This document shows positions 20,185 to 32,990 of a stretch of 64,000 bases of DNA, one piece after another (positions within the stretch are counted from its first letter, which is position 1; each line of letters begins with the position of its first letter). The stretch comes from Tritrichomonas musculus (Eukaryota; Parabasalia; Tritrichomonadida; Tritrichomonadidae), in NCBI GenBank assembly GCA_039105265.1, contig JAPFFF010000016.1, positions 1,426,001 through 1,490,000 of the forward strand, read 5' to 3'. Below the pieces are notes generated by a model that saw only the letters and a list, made by a program, of their open reading frames with translations, ran no database searches and was not told the DNA's origin. A program made the position numbers and the translations under genes.

Positions 20185-20242
20185 TATTTAAGGGTGGAAA
20201 AAAAAAGTAATTATTTAAAATGTATTGAAAAAGTTTAAAAAA

Positions 20243-20688
20243 TTTCATAAAGTGACTATCGAAAAGAAAATTTTTTTTTAGAAGCAAACACCAGGTAAAG
20301 CAATTTCAATAATAGACCACAGAGATGATATTTTATGATGAATGCATTTTCATTGCTTTTGTAAAGTAAAATTGGCTTCTTTTTGAAGTTGTTTTATCTG
20401 ATGTTCGTTTTTATATAAAAAAAAAAAAAAAAAAATTCGTCAATTACCCAGTTTTTTTGAGAGATATTGAATTTATTATGATGAAAATAATGACTTCGGA
20501 GCCAAAGTTCTCATTCTCCCTTTTATGCTTCATTAACCGACAAATCTATTCTATGAGCTATTGGTGTTATTAACTGCAAAATTAAGATTAATTGTTTTTT
20601 CACAAAAATAGAATCGGCTAGCATAATCACAAATTGTTGCCCAAAGGGGAGCACTTAACAATTTTTTTGATATTGTGGAGTGACGGAT

Positions 20689-20719
<31 letters not shown>

Positions 20720-22086
20720 TACAAAAAGTGACAGCATACTCTTTATGCGTCCCTGATTTTATTTGTTGTGGAAAAAAAAGGTAATATAGTGTGGTGAAAA
20801 AGTTTTTGAATTTTGGTATAACTCTAAGTTAATTTATTTTTATTTCAAGTATGTTTTATAAATATGTAATATATTATCTAATGCATGATATATTAAATTT
20901 TAGTGATTAAATGCTGACTGGATAAAAAGTTATAAACTATTGAAAAATTATGAATTTATTTTTTTTACATCAAAAAATGTGAAATTTGGAATTTTTATAT
21001 TTTGCTATTGGATAGAAATAAATTCATTAAATAAAAATATGAATATAATATGCATATACATTTTCTCTTTTGCTCATAATGTTTTATTTAGTAAATAAAC
21101 TTAATGATTGGAGAAAAATTACATTATATTTGTCTCGATACGAAAAGCAATTTTTTGGAAAAAAGCTAATACAATCAAAAAAATTACTGATGAATATGAA
21201 TTTTAAACATGCCATTGCATTATTCGCATTATAAATATTGATTCTAATCTAGTTAAAAAGATAAAAATTTTATATAAACATATGAAAAAAAATATTTTTT
21301 TTATATATACATTAAAATTTCATTGAAAATCAAAATTTCAAAAGTTGTATAATCAAAAAAACTTCTGACACCATTGAAATCATTTTCAACCAAATTAATA
21401 ATAAAAGTAGTTGTAATAAATAAACTATTATTTTTTCTCTAGAATGGATCAAATGGGTATTCGATTTATAGATTAAAAAAATGAGAAAATATCACTCAAT
21501 CATGTTATTAATAAATTTGCATTTATCTGAATGTATAGTGAGTGGATCAAAATAATTTATAATGTAACTGATAATAATAAATATTTATAAAATATATTAT
21601 ATAAAATATCTTTAAAATATTAATTTTAAATTATTGTTTTTGATATTTTTGTCACTTTATGAGAATTCTTTTTTTTTTTTTTTTTTTTTTTCTATTGTTT
21701 TTATAAAATTCATAATTCTAATTTCAAAAGTAATATTTTTTTGATATGCTTTATAGTATAATAAATTTTACATTGCTATTTATTAATTTAAAATTAAATT
21801 TTAAAGAAATCATGAAAGTTGAATTAACAGTGAACAATACAAATATTATGAAATTTTAAGAAGGGCTTCTTTTTTGAAAATGTAATTTCTGGATGAATAA
21901 GCAATTTTATAACTGATAATTAAAGATTTATATGGAGATGATAATTGATTTTATATATAAACTATTTAAATTTAAAAATGATCAATACTCAGCGAATTAC
22001 ATTTTATTCAAAAATTTTTTATTTGATATATTAAATAAAAATTTTATTTTATTTATTCTAGAAAGAAATAAAGATAATATGTTATA
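20243..22086. other. Long AT-rich intergenic region with homopolymer tracts
   Basis: No gene was recognised. Poly(A) or poly(T) tracts lie near 20420-20435, 20690-20714 and 21669-21690. A short less AT-rich piece near 20640-20760 (GGGGAGCACTTAAC, GCGTCCCTGATTT) may be repeat debris, but no ends could be found. Confidence 0.5.
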
Positions 22087-25000
22087 ATGATTCCAAACTA
22101 TTCAATTAGCTCTTCCTGTTCTTTTTGCTCTTCTTGTTTAAATGTATTTTTTGTTTTTCCATCCGGTAAATCCAATTCTTGCTTATCTTGCTTCATTGAT
22201 GTATTTTGCACATTTTCTTCCTCTTTTGGAACTTTTAATTCTTCTTGCTTATCTTCCTTAGTTGATGGATTTTGTGCATGTTTCTTTCCATTTGAAGCTT
22301 TTAATTCTACTTATTCATCATGTTTAGTTGATGAATTTTGAATAATTTCTTTCTCTTTTGGAACTTTCGATTTATTTTGTTTATCTTGCTTCGTTGATGA
22401 GTTTTGAGTATTTTCTTTAGAATGAGACTCTTTCAATTCATCTTGTTTATTTTGTTTTTTTGGTGAATTTTGAATATTTTCTTTTGCTTTTGGAGCTTTC
22501 GATTCAAATTGTTTATCTTGTTTAGTTGAATGATTTTGTGCACTTTCTTTCTCTTTTGGAACTTTTAATTCTTCTGGCTTATCTTGCTTAGTTGATGAAT
22601 TTTGAATATTTTCTTTTGCTTTTGGAACTTTCGATTTATTTTGTTTATCTTGCTTCGTTGATGAGTTTTGAGTATTTTCTTTAGAATGATACTCTTTCAA
22701 TTCATCTTGTTTATTTTGTTTCTTTGGTGAATTTTGAATATTTTCTTTTACTTTTGGAACTTTAGATTCAAATTGTTTATCTTGTTTAGTTGTATGATTT
22801 TGAATATATTCTTTCTCTTTTGGAGCTTTCGATTCAAATTGTTTATCTTGCTTTGTTGATGATTTTTGGGCACTTTCATTCTCTTTTGGAACTTTTAATT
22901 CTTCTGGCTTATCTTGCTTAGTTGATGAATTTTGAATAATTTCTTTCTCTTTTGGAACTTTCGATTTATTTTGTTTATCTTGCTTCGTTGATGAGTTTTG
23001 AGTATTTTCTTTAGAATGAGACTCTTTCAATTCATCTTGTTTATTTTGTTTCTTTGGTGAATTTTGAACATTTTCTTTTGCTTTTGGAGCTTTCGATTCA
23101 AATTGTTTATCTTGTTTTGTTGATAGAATTTGTGCACTTTCTTTCTCTTTTGGAACTTTCGATTCACCTTGATTATCTTGCTTAGTTGAAGGATTTTGAG
23201 TTTTTTCTTTTGCATGCAACTCTTTAAATTCATTTTGTTTATTTTGTTTCTTTGATGAATTTTGTGCATTTTCTTTTTCTTTTGAAGCTTTAGGTTCTTC
23301 TTGTCTATCTTGCTTAGTTGATGGATTTTGTGTATTTTCTTTCTCTTTTGGAACTATTAATTCTTTTTGCTTATCTTGCTTAGTTAATTGGAATTGCGTA
23401 TTTTCTTTATCTTTTAGATCTTTAGATTCTTCTTGCTTATCTTGTTTAGTTGATGAATTGTGCATATTTTCCTTTTCTTTTGGAACACTCGATTCTTCTT
23501 GTTTATCTTGTTTCTCTGATGAATTTTGTACATTTTCTTTATCTTTTGGAACTTTAGATTCTTCTTGCTTATCTTGTTTAGTTGATGAATTCTGTGCATT
23601 TTCTTTATCTTTTGGAACTCTTGATTCTTCTTGTTTTCCTATTTTTATTAAAGATTTTGATAAAATTGGAATATCAGATACTTCCAATGGTTTACCAAAA
23701 CTTGTTGGTGTTTTAGATAATGATTCAATTGTTTTAACTGATGGAATACTAAATGAACTGTTATTTATTTTAGATATTGGTTCTGTTGTGAAAAATTTAC
23801 CTCTTTCAATATTTATATTTGGAGTTTCAGCAAATAATGATTGATTATATATAATTCATTGTATAGTTAAATGATGAATGATAACTGCTCTTTGTTGTGC
23901 TTGATTGATTTTTTTCAGAATTTTTAGTTGAATTTACAGACAACTTAGCATTGTTATTTGATAAAATCGGTGATTGTTTTTCAGTGTGTATTTTTGAATT
24001 AGCTTTCATATTATTAGAGCTATCTGCTGCTTTTACTGATGGCTTATTAGTGCTCTTTGGTGAATTTGATGATATTTCAACTTTGCTATTTGACACTTTT
24101 ACTGATGATTTATCAACTTTCTTTGGCAAAATTGATGATTCTTTAACTTTGCTATTTGTTGCTTTTGATGATATATTTTCTGGGTTCCTTATTGATTTTG
24201 TCACTGGCTTTTCTGTTTTCTTTGTAGTTCTTGTCAATTGCATGTCTCTGCTCTTTGATGCTTCTATTGATTCTTTTTCAGTGTTCTTTGATATACTTAT
24301 CGATTGTGTATTTACATTATTTATTGTATTTGTTGATGTTTTTTCAGTGTTCTTTGCTGTATTTATCAATTGTGTATTTGCATTGTTTATTGTCTTCGTT
24401 GATGTTTTTTCAGTGTTCTTTGCTGTATTTATCAATTGTGTATTTACATTATTTATTGTATTTGTTGATGCTTTTTCAGTGTTCTTTGATGTACTTATCG
24501 ATTGTGTATTTACATTATTTATTGCATTTGTTGATGCTTTTTCAGTGTTCTTTGCAGTCTTTATTGTTGTTGTATCTGCATTATTTATTGTATTTGTTGA
24601 TGCTTTTTCTGTGTTCCTTGATGTACTTATCGATTGTGTATTTGCATTGTTTATTGTCTTCGTTGATGTTTTTTCAGTGTCCTTTGTCGTTTTTATTGTT
24701 GTTGTGTCTGCACTATTTATTGTATATTTACTGATGTTTTTTCAGTGTTCAATGCTTCATTTCTACTCTTTGATGCACCAGATGATGGCTTATTGTTTTT
24801 AGCAAATGTATTTTTAAATACATTTGATGTTCCACTACACACAGTAGAGATATCTGAAACAACTTTATCAATAGCGTTAACAGTGTAGGTAAAAACAGCA
24901 ACCAGTTTAAATGCTGACACCACTTTTTGTTCAGCCCATTCCATCCCTTTCTCAACCAACACTTCTAATACAATTCCACCAATGCATCCCAAAACTACTC

Positions 25001-28000
25001 CAGCTGGTCCAAAAGCAGCTCCAATAGAAGCTCCATACTCTGCATATTTTAATTTTGATGCCCAGCTTAAAAGTTCTGAAATACAATCAATTGTTTTTCT
25101 TGCATATTTTACTACTTTTGGATGTTCTTCGGCAAGCTTATTTGCTTTCTTTTTTATATCAGTAATACATCTGAAAAATGAGTGAGTTAAAGTTTCAATT
25201 TCTTGAGCTCTTTGATATATAGCTTGATCTATAGAGTCACCAATTGATGCTAATTCAATTATCTCGTTTAATGTTAATTGCTGTAATATTGACCTCAAAT
25301 TTGATTCATTTATATTTAATGCATCAAGTTCTTCATGAATAGATTTTCTTTCCAAAAGAGATTTAATCTCATTTTTCGATATATTTTGTATTTGCTGATA
25401 TGTTACATTTGGTTTACTTGAATATTTTGAATCATTTAATAATTCATCCATTGTAGAGTATTTGGTTGTATCTTTTTCTACTAATGCTTCTTCACTTTGA
25501 ATAAAGAGAACATCTTGTGCTTTTCCTTTTTGTTCATCCTTTATAATTTTGTTACTATCATTATAATTAGCATCTTTTTTATTTATATCTTCAACTTTTA
25601 CAGGCTTTTCTTGTTTATCCACTTCTTGATTATAAATCATTGCATTATTTACTATTGCACGGTTTTTAGCACTTAAAAGAATTTGCATAAATCTTTTGTT
25701 TAATTGATCTTTGGTTTCTTCAAAATCATTTTCAATTTTTTCCATTTTATCTGTCACTTCTTGCTTCATATTTCCCAAATCTTCCACAACTTCTTTGACC
25801 ATTGGCTCATTCATTTCTATACCAAATTCTTTATCTGGGTTTTCATTATCATCATTTTCTTCATCAGGATTTTCCTTGTCTTTATTTTCTTCATCAGGGT
25901 TTTCCTTGTCTTTATTTTCTTCATCAGGATTTTCTTTTTCGGAATTTTCTTTTAATTTCATTTCATCAACCATAGCATTCATAATAACTTTAGCATCAGA
26001 AATTGTGTCAAATAAGGCTAAAACATCAGCACCCGGAAAAACGATTGTGCTTCTATCTTCTTCATAAGCATCATTAGTTTCTTTCTCAACAATTTTAGCA
26101 GCTTTGACATTCTTATTTTTAGTATCAACGTCAGCATTTAAAGATGTCAAAGTCCCACCAACATTAACATTGAGTTCTTCTGTTCCAATAAATCCTGCTC
26201 TATTCCTGATTTGTGTTTTCTTTGTATAGTTATCAGATACAGGAACAGATGGTGATAATCCCAAAGGACTTTTTTTGACGCCATCAACAAAAGATGTAAA
26301 TCCATTTTTCGCTACAGTTTCAGTCGTTTCTTTGAGAATTGAACTAATGGGAGACAAAGAAATACTAAAACTTGATGTTTCTTCATTTGTAACAATTTCA
26401 TCTTGTTTTGATTCAACAGTTAAATTTCCTTTAATATTAGCATTAACGATTCTTGATTCAATTCGTGCTCCTTTAACAGTCATGTCGTTATTGACATTTA
26501 TGTTTAATTTATCAGATTTCATTTTAGTAGAAGCTGTTATACGTTCATTTACTTCTTTGCTCGTGTTACTATAAGATAAAGTTGGTAATATTCCTGCTGT
26601 AATACTATCAATAGCTTTAAATGGACTGAAAGTAAGAGATTTTTCTATTATTTCATTTTTCTTTTAAATTATTGCTGTTGGTGATTCAAAAGAGAAATTA
26701 TCTGTATCAATATTGATTTCTTTAAAATCAACTGATCCAGCGAAATGTGTATTTTTATTGGTGATATTTAAAGATTCTCCTTTAATCTCATTTAAAACAG
26801 GTATCGATTCCTGAATGCTCCTTTTTTCAATTTGAGTTCCTATTGAAAAAGAAGTCATTCTATTGGCTATTCCTTTAAGAATATTTTTAGTATAAGCAGC
26901 ATCTGTAATGACATGAACTGTATCATTTACTTCATTAAAAATATTTGTGGTCATTTGAATAAAAGAAGAAGTACAATCAATTGAACCTTGAGCATCCATT
27001 AAACTACATATTGAACGAAAGATTGCTGGACGTGCATCAGTAAACCAAGGTAAACTTATGCCAGATGTTTTAACTTCACAATGCTCTTCATGTCTTAAAT
27101 ATTGTGTTTTTTGAATAATATCATTTTGAAGTTCCATATTTTTAACATCAATTGATGAAGAAATCATTGTTAGTTTTTTGTTATTCTGGTTCAGATCTTT
27201 TAATTCATTTCCTTTGATTTTTGTTGCAAAAATACTTTCATGTCTTTCATGTATATCAACTTTTATATTTCTAAAGAAACCAGATTTTTCTCCATGACAA
27301 TGACATGTTTTTGTTAGAACTTGAGGCTCCAGTTTTAAAGAGTCATATTTATAGATTTCATTAATTTTTGCCAATGTACCTTTTAATATTGTTTCACCAT
27401 GAAAATGAGCTTCATTGGCAATTATTCTAGATGGAATAATATCTTCGTATGTTGTATACGTATCTAAATTAATACTTTTTATGCGATCTCTTTTGAAATT
27501 GAATTTCTTAAAAACTAGAGGAGTCATAACATTAATTCCTTTGTCATGATCATATGAGTCGGCTTCAACTTGAAGTCCTTAACTAAATGTATCGCCTCTT
27601 TCTTTTAACCATTTAGATTTAACAATTGGAATGTCCTTTTCTGATTCAGGTTCTAAAATTGTTCCAAACCAACTTTTTTTAACGCATGATAAATGTAATG
27701 TTTTCGGTGCTTCAAATTTGACAGTAGAATTACTTACTATTTTTCCACCTAATTGACAAGCTGTCATATTTGATTTAATTTTTATATCTCCTAATGATGC
27801 AACATCAACTTTTTTTATTTTAAATTCTTCCTTAGCAGATATACGAATATCTCCAAATGAGCTGATTTGAGCTTGAGCATAAAAATGATCGAATTTCTTT
27901 GGAATAACAACGATAGGATAATAACATAAAACTGATTCTTTCTCCATAATATTCCACACTAAAGATGGACTCGATTTATGCAATGCCATTTTTTTAGTGC

Positions 28001-29640
28001 ACATTTGATTACTATTTTGTTCATCATTAAATTGAATTAATGAAAGAAATGTACTAGGGAATATATTAGGATATCCAAATTTTTCAGTAGGCATCAATGA
28101 TATTAAATATTTAAAGGCTCCTGGTGTAATCATGAATTGAATATTTTTTCCTTGATCATCTTTTTGTGCTAATATTTGAGATGTGTTCCATTCATATTCA
28201 TCTTTCATTGGATGTCGAAGTCGAATAATCCCATTCTCATCTTTCATGAAACCTGAGAATAATCATTATACATAATAGCTCTAGACATCGAATTAATAGT
28301 TAATCCACCAGTTCCAATTGCAAATCTTACTTTCCCCATGCAAAGATCTTTTACTGTAAGATCTACTGCATTGGCAGAAAAAAGGCAAGGCGTCTGTCCA
28401 ATAGTTTTTGATTCAATATAAAATGGATTATCTTTTTCATTATATATTTTCCCACCTATTCGAACTATTCCTATGTGGAATAGTTTACAGTCTAGCTTAC
28501 AATTTCCAGCAATATTTAAAGTTCCTGGGTAGAAGTAATAATATCATATCTAAAAATAAAGATCTTAGTTTCAATTTGTTCAGAATTCACAAATTCATGG
28601 CATTTAATTAATGATTCTCTTGTTGAATCCATTGCTTGTAAAAGACCACCTTGGTTATTAATGTTATTATTACTATTTAATTTGAGAATACCACCTGCAT
28701 GAATAGTTGCTTTTTGATTATCAATTGATGTAGAAATAACTTCAATATCTCCTTCTTGTGAAAATACGATAGATTTTGTTTCATTTGCAAAATCACTCGT
28801 TTCAATATAAACATCTTTCATTGCTCCAATTTGTTTATCCTCTTGGTTAACAAATGATTTTGCAATAATAAACAAAGATTCTTCAGAATATAATGTGCCT
28901 TCATTAGTAAAGCTTTTTCTTAATTTAAATTTCAACCTATTGACTTGTAAAGAATCTGAATTGTGAAAAGATTTGAGATCAAATATCAAAGGCATATGAA
29001 CTTGCAACCTTCTTGATAGGATAATTTTATTATATTCAGCATTGATTCTTATTTCATTTGTATAGTTTTTCATAATTGGTTTTTTGATTATAGGCAGATC
29101 AGATACTTTTGAATCAGATTTTTCTGAAATATAAGAAGGATCTAATATTCTCATTATGTTTTCAGAGGCACAATCATCACTAACACCTTGTGGAACTATA
29201 AATTGAATATGCCCTTCAACTTCATATCTCCACCAATAAGAATTTACTGATCCACATGTCAAGGAGATGCCATTTTCTGATTTTGTTAGGCCAAATTCAT
29301 TAAGATTTCTTGCTTGAAATTCAAAATTGCCATAAAATGATGTAATTGATTTTTCAAGAGTTTTGTAAGTACCTTTCCCTATAGCCTTTCCATTGTGTAA
29401 TTCAAAAATTCCATGATTTTCGAATGTTTTCCATTCGAAATCATAGTTTTTCAAAATCAGAGAACTGTTTGGAAATACTTTAAAATTATGTTCGACAATT
29501 GGAAGAAGTTCTCCATATGAATAAAAATAAAGTGATGGAGATGATAGACATAATGTGCCACGTATTAATATTTTAGGTTCAGGGAAATTAATTCGAGAAT
29601 GATCTAAAATAATAATAGAATCATAATATAGATAGTGATG
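22087..29640 (-). pseudogene. Relic of a filamentous-haemagglutinin/CdiA-like giant gene
   Basis: One coding track of about 7.5 kb on the minus strand, broken at roughly half a dozen places. The first part (about 29.6-26.7 kb) is beta-strand-rich with G-x-x-x-I and N-x-x-G steps, like a beta-helix. Near 26.5-26.0 kb it shows haemagglutinin-repeat features: LNINVNNDMTVKGARIES, NIKGNLTVESKQDE and ELNVNVGGTLTSLNADVDTK, close in pattern to the C-terminal repeats of bacterial FHA and CdiA proteins. An acidic stretch with ENPDEENKDK repeats (about 25.9 kb), a helical region and a glycine-rich hydrophobic segment (GAAFGPAGVVLGCIGGIVLE, about 25.0 kb) follow. Last come long Ser/Thr/Lys/Asn tails, including about 23-residue repeats of the type KQDKQEESKVPKDKEN. 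The breaks and retained repeats suggest fairly recent decay. Bacterial ancestry is inference; a eukaryotic beta-helix family is the alternative. Confidence 0.6.
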
Positions 29641-30584
29641 GTAGGTGGGAAGCCAAAATATATATATATATAAATAAACTAAATACAGATAAGTAAGAGA
29701 AAAAAGACATTAGTAACTAAAAATAAGCTTGTATTCATTAATAATATCATTATTTTTCTTTGAGATTTTAATAAAAAAAAAAATGTCGAAAGAAATTGGT
29801 ATTAGCAAATGTTAAATATTTTAAAAGTCTACCTTAAATTAAATAATTGGTAGACTTTTTTTTTGAACAATTTGGTGGACCTTTTATAGCTTTCATATTT
29901 GAATTTTATTTTGAAAAAATTATATGTGCTTTCTGAAAATTGAATTTAGTAAAAAAAATGTTCAAAAAAAGTCTATCAAATAATTTATTTTATACTTTAA
30001 ATATATTAAGTAAATGATAGATTTCTAATTAATATTAGTAAGGTAATGATTTGCATTGATTGTTCTGAAAAAAAAAAAAAAAAAAAAAAAAAAAACATGG
30101 AACAGAACTTTACTCCAATAAGATTTTAGATGATCTTTATTTAAATTTGTTATTCACAATTATGTATAACATATTAATGATATTTTGTTTGCAAATGTGT
30201 ATGGAATATTTTTATGCAAAAGCACAATACTTGGTGAAATGGTGGAATAATATATTTCTAAATGTTCCCAAAAATAAGAAAAGAATTTCTGTTTCATTAA
30301 AAAATGTCAAAAACTAAATTGTATAATAAAAAATATGTGAGAAAAGAATAGTTTGTTGGAAATAAAGAAAAAATCTTATTAATCTTTTAAGCTTAGATCT
30401 TTCCAGAACTTTTATGAATAATTATTTTATTAGTTTTTTGGAGTTGTAACTCATGTTATTTTTTCTCTCTTTTTTTTCAAAAGCCAATGACTTAAAAATA
30501 TGGTGGTAATATTTGAACAAATATGCTTTGAATTCAAAGTTAATTCTTTCTGACTATTTTTTTGATCTTTCTCTAATAAAACTG
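29641..30584. other. Intergenic region between divergent genes
   Basis: AT-rich. It contains a small hairpin (AAAAGTCTACC at about 29822 against GGTAGACTTTT at about 29851), a second GGTGGACC close by, and a poly(A) tract of about 25 bases near 30069-30094. Just upstream of the next gene an out-of-frame ATG at 30500 opens MVVIFEQICFEFKVNS, which resembles the start of the trichomonad BTB-like domain. The next gene may therefore once have begun here. Confidence 0.45.
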
Positions 30585-32930
30585 ATGCAAATTATAGTAT
30601 CTTTAACGAAAAAAGAAATTTATGAAATCAATCAAAAAATTGATGGTTATAAAAAGCAGCATAACATTAATAATCTTTTCAAATTATTAAATATTCATGA
30701 TGAAGCAAAACAACAAATTATGAACATAAAAACTAAAAGAAGATGTATTATTCAAATTGAAAATTATTTCGATCTTTATAAAATATCAACCTTCTTTAGT
30801 ATTGAACAAATTAGAACTCAAATATTAGATTTTTATAGAGCAATCAATTTTACTGATGATGTAATTCTAGAAGAACTAACGTATTTATACAAAATACTCA
30901 GTAACGATATAGAAACCGACTATTTCGATGATTTTTTAGAATCAGGGAATTTCATCAAATATTTTAGCCGAAAACTTAATAAAATTATTAAGAAAAAATC
31001 TTTTCAGAATCTTCCACTTCCAATAGCTACACGAATCTTAGCTGAATGCCACAGAAAAAACATTCAAGCGGATCCTTTATACAATTTTATTAAGCAAAAT
31101 GTTGACGACCGTTTTTATTTACTTCGCTTTTTGAATTTCCCCACTTTTTCTGAGCATAAAATACATGTCAATGATTTTAAACAGATCATTGTTTCATTGT
31201 TCCATAATTACGACGAGCTGGTCGGTGGCCTCATCGAGTTGGTCGACGATAAAAAAATAATTTTCAACTTTTTGAAAGCGAAGCTCTCAAATCCAATGGC
31301 ATCGAGCTACTACTCAATGATGAGGCAGCAGATGGGAAGCCCCGATTTGGTGTGGGGAGACTCACAATTCTCCAAGGTGACGATAGACCAGGGTTATGAT
31401 GAGAGTTTTGACACAAAAAATGAAAAAAGTGGACAAAAGGTCAAAGTGAAAGGTGAAATTGGAAATAATACCTATGATGACTTTGACGATGGCCACAATA
31501 CCAGTAAAGCGTATTCAAAAAGAAGTAAAAAGGCGAAAGGCAAGCCGCCATTAAGCAATCAAGATGGCTTTGAAATTGAAGACGATAAAGAATTGAATAA
31601 CAAGTTATCAAAAACGCAAAAGAAAGTCAAAGTGAGAGATGAATCACGCATAAACGATCAAGATGAAATTGAAATTGATGACGATAAAGAATTGAATAAC
31701 AAGTTGTCAAAAACGCAAAAGAAAGTCAAAGTGAGAGAAAGGTCAAGAATAAACAACCAAGATGACATTGAATACGATGACGATAGAGAATTGAATAACA
31801 AGTTATCAAAAACGCAAAAGAATGTCAAAGCGAGAGAAATGTCACGCATAAACAACCAAGATGACATTGAATACGATGACGATAGAGATTTAAATAACAA
31901 GTTTTCGAAAACGCAAAAGAATGTCAAAGTGAGAGAAATGTCACGCATAGGCAGCCATGGTAAATCCAGCAAGCACGATGATGCTGATGACAAAGAGAAT
32001 GTTGAGCAAAGGAAAGAACAATCCATCCAATATGACGCCTTACTGAGCCGTTATGAGGCGTCACATTTTCGGCCACTTTCTGAGGAAGACAAGGAGCGAG
32101 CGGAAGTCTGGAAGAAGACCGAGAAAATCCTTAAAAAAGGCCGATACAGGCTCCACCAAGTCACGTACAATATCGGCGACGATATCGACGAGAGCATCAG
32201 AGGGACAGTGACAATCAGCCCCGACGACGAACTTCACTTTCCGCCTGCAGACAAGTCCACGAAACTCAAACGGAAAAAAATCTATGAAAAAGTGGAAGTT
32301 GTTAATGAATCGACATTTGAGGCAGCACGTCGATTCAAGAATAGCCACAAAGATGATCGTCTTTGTGTTCTCAATTTTGCATCGGCGGTTAGACCTGGCG
32401 GAGGAGTCCTAAACGGTCGCCAAGCACAAGAGGAGACACTCTCTCGCATGTCATCTCTTTACTTGACACTTTTGAAAGACGACACGATGTACGCGTACAA
32501 CAGACAACAAAATAGTCCTTACTTCTCTGATTACATGATCTTCTCGCCTGACGTTGTCGTGTTTAGAGACGATGATTACAGGCTCATTGAAAGCTACAAA
32601 GTGTCCGTCATTTCAGCGCCGGCTGTCAACTGCAGCGACTTGAAGAAGATGAAGAAGTACAACGAGAAGAAGGTGAACAATGTGATGTATAACAGATGCA
32701 GGAGAATTTTGGACGTTTGTCTGTCAAACGGAATCAAGAACATCGTGCTTGGCGCCTTTGGCTGCGGGGTTTTTGGAAACAAGCCTAAAAATGTCAGCCA
32801 AATATTCAAAGAGCTCATTGTGGATGAAGGATATGGGTGCTTTTTTGACAAAATAATATTCGCAATTATAGCTGCAAAAGGAAAAGGCTACACATTGAGC
32901 CAATTCAAAGAAGCTTTTGGAAAATATTAA
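30585..32930 (+). CDS. Trichomonad helical domain fused to microbial-type PARG (DUF2263) domain
   Basis: This is a 781-residue protein counted from the first in-frame ATG at 30585; the frame is open further up to 30513 but without an ATG. Residues 1-280 are a helical region found in many trichomonad proteins (LPLPIATRILAECHRKNIQA, FIKQNVDDRFYLLRFLNF). Residues about 300-470 hold four charged repeats of the type ELNNKLSKTQKKVKVRE with DDD stretches. From about 500 to the end is a microbial-type poly(ADP-ribose) glycohydrolase domain: RPGGGVLNGRQAQEETLSR with GGG at 605-607 and the paired glutamates of QEE at 616-617, then SVISAPAVNCSDL and LGAFGCGVFGNKP. These are the signature parts of this macrodomain-related family, which removes poly(ADP-ribose) from proteins. 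The 3' third is clearly less AT-rich than its surroundings. The family call is strong; the use of the fused N-terminus is unknown. Confidence 0.85.
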   Translation: MQIIVSLTKKEIYEINQKIDGYKKQHNINNLFKLLNIHDEAKQQIMNIKTKRRCIIQIENYFDLYKISTFFSIEQIRTQILDFYRAINFTDDVILEELTYLYKILSNDIETDYFDDFLESGNFIKYFSRKLNKIIKKKSFQNLPLPIATRILAECHRKNIQADPLYNFIKQNVDDRFYLLRFLNFPTFSEHKIHVNDFKQIIVSLFHNYDELVGGLIELVDDKKIIFNFLKAKLSNPMASSYYSMMRQQMGSPDLVWGDSQFSKVTIDQGYDESFDTKNEKSGQKVKVKGEIGNNTYDDFDDGHNTSKAYSKRSKKAKGKPPLSNQDGFEIEDDKELNNKLSKTQKKVKVRDESRINDQDEIEIDDDKELNNKLSKTQKKVKVRERSRINNQDDIEYDDDRELNNKLSKTQKNVKAREMSRINNQDDIEYDDDRDLNNKFSKTQKNVKVREMSRIGSHGKSSKHDDADDKENVEQRKEQSIQYDALLSRYEASHFRPLSEEDKERAEVWKKTEKILKKGRYRLHQVTYNIGDDIDESIRGTVTISPDDELHFPPADKSTKLKRKKIYEKVEVVNESTFEAARRFKNSHKDDRLCVLNFASAVRPGGGVLNGRQAQEETLSRMSSLYLTLLKDDTMYAYNRQQNSPYFSDYMIFSPDVVVFRDDDYRLIESYKVSVISAPAVNCSDLKKMKKYNEKKVNNVMYNRCRRILDVCLSNGIKNIVLGAFGCGVFGNKPKNVSQIFKELIVDEGYGCFFDKIIFAIIAAKGKGYTLSQFKEAFGKY

Positions 32931-32990
32931 ATAAATTAAATTATTCTTTTTTTGTTTGGTAAATATGGCCTTTCAAGAAGATTATCAAGA

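Larger units (their letters stand above)
15814..20242. repeat. Segmental duplication, copy B
   Basis: This is the same-orientation copy of 7542-11100. It contains a 1.5-kb transposon insertion absent from copy A, a shorter LRR array (14 full units and one partial) and the DUF3447 ORF at 18988-20184. Confidence 0.85.

Noticed and set aside
23951-24802. Plus-strand hydrophobic 283-codon frame as a membrane protein
   Set aside because: Phe/Val/Cys-rich mirror of the Lys/Thr/Asn/Ser tail of the minus-strand relic.
30069-30094. Poly(A) tracts (also near 7783, 20420 and 42055) as retrotransposon tails
   Set aside because: No target duplication or retrotransposed sequence upstream was found; homopolymers are common in this AT-rich DNA.
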